38,083 nucleotides of DNA, from positions 1 through 38,083 of the forward strand of contig JALVKL010000100.1 of NCBI GenBank assembly GCA_027033775.1. The letters run 5' to 3'. Position numbers and translations under genes: made by a program. Each line of letters begins with the position of its first letter. The stretch's first letter is position 1. Of this stretch, positions 35,633-38,083 are shown piece by piece. This DNA comes from a bacterium. Its GTDB lineage: Bacteria > Thermosulfidibacterota > Thermosulfidibacteria > Thermosulfidibacterales > Thermosulfidibacteraceae. Under the pieces are notes generated by a model, which worked only from the letters and a program-made list of their open reading frames with translations, made no database searches and was not told the DNA's origin.

Positions 35633-36392
35633 GAGAGAAGGAAAGATAGCTTGGTTAAGTCTGAACAGACCTGAAAAATTGAATGCCTTGAATTTGGAGC
35701 TTTCCCAAGAGCTTTACCACACAATCTATCATATTGAAAATGATAGGGGCCTTAGAGCATTGATTATAAAGGGGGAGGGCAGAGCTTTTTGTGCAGGGGG
35801 CGATCTTTCCAGTTTTTCAGAGGCCAAAGATTTAAAGAAACTTGTAAGGGATATAATCACATATCTTAACGAGGTTATTCTCTCAATAAGAAGAATGGAT
35901 AAAGTGGTAATAAGTGCTGTTCATGGTTTTGCTGCTGGAGCTGGATTTGCTTTGGCAATGTGTTCTGATATAACTGTGGCTGCGAAGGGAACCAAGTTCA
36001 GTCTTGCCTATGCTAAAATAGGAGCTTCTCCTGACATAGGAAGCAGTCTCTTTTTATCAAGAATTGTAGGATTTAAGAGAGCGTCTTATTACACGCTAAC
36101 AGGGGATTTTATAGAGGTAGATGAGGCTTATCAGTGGGGTTTGGTGAACAAAGTTGTGGATGAGGATAAAATATTTGAAGAAGCAAAATCTTTGGCCAAG
36201 AAATTGTCCTCTCTTTCACCTTTAGCTGTTAAGGTTGATAAAGATTTAATAAACAGAGAGCTTTTCTGGGATATAGAGACCATTTTAGAGAAAGAAAAGC
36301 TGGGTATATGCTGGCTGTCTACCACTGAAGATATGAAAGAGGGAATAAAAGCCTTTTTAGAAAAGAGAAAACCAGAGTTTCGTGGTAGATGA
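35613..36392 (+). CDS. Enoyl-CoA hydratase/isomerase family protein
   Basis: 'LSLNRPEKLNALNLEL', 'GEGRAFCAGGDLSSF', 'HGFAAGAGFALAMCSDITVAAKGTKFSLAYAKIGASPDIGSS'. ATG 35613 with GGAG upstream. Confidence 0.94.
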   Translation: MGTVKLEREGKIAWLSLNRPEKLNALNLELSQELYHTIYHIENDRGLRALIIKGEGRAFCAGGDLSSFSEAKDLKKLVRDIITYLNEVILSIRRMDKVVISAVHGFAAGAGFALAMCSDITVAAKGTKFSLAYAKIGASPDIGSSLFLSRIVGFKRASYYTLTGDFIEVDEAYQWGLVNKVVDEDKIFEEAKSLAKKLSSLSPLAVKVDKDLINRELFWDIETILEKEKLGICWLSTTEDMKEGIKAFLEKRKPEFRGR

Positions 36393-37486
36393 TAAGGCTT
36401 AAAGGTCTCTACATACATATTCCCTTTTGTATGAGAAAATGTGCCTATTGTAGCTTTTTTTCTGTTGATAACTATACAGATGAGCTTTTGGAAAGATTTG
36501 TTGATGCTCTTTTAACCGAGTTTGAACAAAGAAAAGATTTGATAGAACCACCTTACACATTGTATATAGGCGGAGGAACTCCTACTCTTCTTCCTGATAG
36601 ACTGCTCTTTAAGATTATTGAGAGGGTAATTTCTCAGGTTGGATTGCCTGTTGAGTTCACTGTAGAGGCCAATCCCAAAACGATCAATAAATCTTTGTTG
36701 AAAATGTTATATTTTGCGGGTGTGAATAGATTGAGTTTGGGCATTCAGAGTTTTAGCGATAAAATTTTATCTGTTCTTGGCAGACTCCATAATACTTCAG
36801 ATGCCTTTTTGGCACTTGAGCAAGCCATAGATGTGTTTAACAATATAAATGTTGATCTTATCTTTGGAGTTCCCGGTCAGACCCTTAAGGATGTGGAAGA
36901 AGACATAAAGAATCTTTTAATGTTTTCAACACCTCATGTCTCTTATTACGGGCTCTCCATAGAGGAGGGCACCTATATGGCGGATCTATTGAAAGAAGGA
37001 GAAATCAGCGAGGTTGATCATGATATGTGGGCAAAGATGTACGACATGATAAGGCTTTCTCTTACATCTATGGGCTATCTCCACTATGAGATCTCAAACT
37101 ATGCTAAGAGGGGCTTTGGGTGTTTGCACAATATGATTTACTGGTTGAGAAGGGAATATATAGGATTAGGACCCTCTGCGGTCTCTTTTATTGATGGTAA
37201 AAGAGAGCAGAACACAAGGTCTATTAACAGCTATATAAAAATGGCGAAAACAGGATTTAAACGGCAGGTGGAGAATATTGATAAAAACAGAGACTGTATA
37301 GAAAAGATCATGCTTTGTTTGAGAACTGCAAGGGGACTTAATCTGAGAAAATTTCCCTGTAAAGGTATAAGGTCTAAAATGGATAGGTTAATAGAGCTTG
37401 GTTTCTTAGAGAGAAAAGGTGAGTGGGTTAGAATAAAAGAGAAGTATTGGAATGTATCCAACGCTATTATAGCAGAGATTATATAG
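36389..37486 (+). CDS. hemW: Radical SAM protein HemW (coproporphyrinogen III oxidase-like)
   Basis: 'LYIHIPFCMRKCAYCSFFSV' (CxxxCxxC), 'LYIGGGTPTLLP', 'FTVEANPKTI', 'GVNRLSLGIQSFSDKILSVLGRLHN', 'DLIFGVPGQTL', 'HYEISNYAKRGFGCLHNMIYW'. Confidence 0.93.
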   Translation: MIRLKGLYIHIPFCMRKCAYCSFFSVDNYTDELLERFVDALLTEFEQRKDLIEPPYTLYIGGGTPTLLPDRLLFKIIERVISQVGLPVEFTVEANPKTINKSLLKMLYFAGVNRLSLGIQSFSDKILSVLGRLHNTSDAFLALEQAIDVFNNINVDLIFGVPGQTLKDVEEDIKNLLMFSTPHVSYYGLSIEEGTYMADLLKEGEISEVDHDMWAKMYDMIRLSLTSMGYLHYEISNYAKRGFGCLHNMIYWLRREYIGLGPSAVSFIDGKREQNTRSINSYIKMAKTGFKRQVENIDKNRDCIEKIMLCLRTARGLNLRKFPCKGIRSKMDRLIELGFLERKGEWVRIKEKYWNVSNAIIAEII

Positions 37487-38083
37487 ACCGAATGATTTTT
37501 AATAACCTTTCGTAATCTTTGTCTTTTTCTGTTTTAATAAGCATTTCAACGGTTTTTTCTGCCATAAATTTATAGAATTCCAATAGTCCAGGATAACTTT
37601 TAAGAGCATCAAGGTGAAGTCTCACTGTTTGAAAATCCTTTCTTGCAATGGGTCCTGTTAATGCTTGAGGTGTCCCCTTTTCTTTTATGTTCTCTAAAGT
37701 TCCTTGGGATAAGTTTAATAAGCCTTTCTTTCCTTTATTACTTTTTATTCCAGAGGCTTCAAAGGTTTGTACAGCATTATGGATAAGGGTTACCATGAAA
37801 TTTGAGGCAATACACGCTGCTGCATGATAAAGGGGTTTTTTATCGGCCTCTATTATTTCATAATTTAAATTAAGTTTTTTTAATAGCTTTTCGCATAGTT
37901 CTACTGCTTCTTTTTCTCCTTCCAATGTAAAGAAGGTTGAGGGGATCTTATTTTGTGCTGATAAGGGATCAGAGAAACTTTGCAAGGGATGAAGAGAAGC
38001 CCTTTTTCCTTCAGGAAGTATTGTTGAAGGATATGCTCCACTTGTGTGAACCAACACAGATTCTGGATATCTATCTTTAAGTT
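37479..38083 (-). CDS. Rossmann-like/DUF2520 domain protein, N-terminus cut by window edge
   Basis: 'LVHTSGAYPSTIL...KRASLHPLQSFSDP', 'YHAAACIASNFMVTLIHNAVQTFEASGI', 'ALTGPIARKD'. Strand and end fixed by the stop at 37479; the ORF runs to the window edge. Confidence 0.88.
   Translation of the reverse strand, partial: LKDRYPESVLVHTSGAYPSTILPEGKRASLHPLQSFSDPLSAQNKIPSTFFTLEGEKEAVELCEKLLKKLNLNYEIIEADKKPLYHAAACIASNFMVTLIHNAVQTFEASGIKSNKGKKGLLNLSQGTLENIKEKGTPQALTGPIARKDFQTVRLHLDALKSYPGLLEFYKFMAEKTVEMLIKTEKDKDYERLLKIIRSI

Noticed and set aside
1-38083. CRISPR arrays, tRNA/rRNA genes, insertion sequences, prophage or defence islands
   Set aside because: None seen on reading; no periodic repeats, transposase or integrase motifs, or long non-coding gaps. 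tRNA detection by eye is imperfect, so a tRNAscan run would be needed to be sure.

Overview
This is a dense bacterial chromosomal window with almost no intergenic space. I found no rRNA, tRNA, CRISPR array, transposase or phage genes. The bpsA/pdaD/speE/speD set suggests a thermophile, but I cannot name the organism from sequence alone. Plus strand: rmuC (cut by the window edge), a DtxR-family regulator, an orphan metal-binding protein, dnaX-ybaB-recR, and an unusual thiolase/OB-fold fusion. Next is a complete fatty-acid operon (DUF177-rpmF-plsX-fabH-fabK-fabD-fabG-acpP-fabF-rnc). Minus strand 20907->13694: an 11-gene tightly packed run with an XRE-cupin regulator, speD, pdaD, speE, a CDP-alcohol phosphatidyltransferase, a DUF6391-like membrane protein, rsmG, an APH-like kinase, a P-loop kinase, a universal stress protein and bpsA (branched-chain polyamine synthase). 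Plus strand again: a 180-kDa-type NAD-glutamate dehydrogenase, a THUMP RNA methyltransferase, yebC-ruvC-ruvA-ruvB, and queH. Then come a minus-strand manC-prmA-HTH group, an amidohydrolase, a PAS-GGDEF-EAL protein, an enoyl-CoA hydratase, hemW and a DUF2520 protein cut by the edge. The strongest leads are: (1) the polyamine/stress/lipid operon with a palindromic operator over its promoter; (2) a near-textbook intrinsic terminator, preceded by a second perfect hairpin, inside the first codons of the THUMP methyltransferase; (3) a thiolase-OB fusion whose nucleophile position appears to be Ser instead of Cys; (4) a terminator-like hairpin for the polyamine operon inside the rnc coding sequence. 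Family calls come from motif recognition, not database searches.
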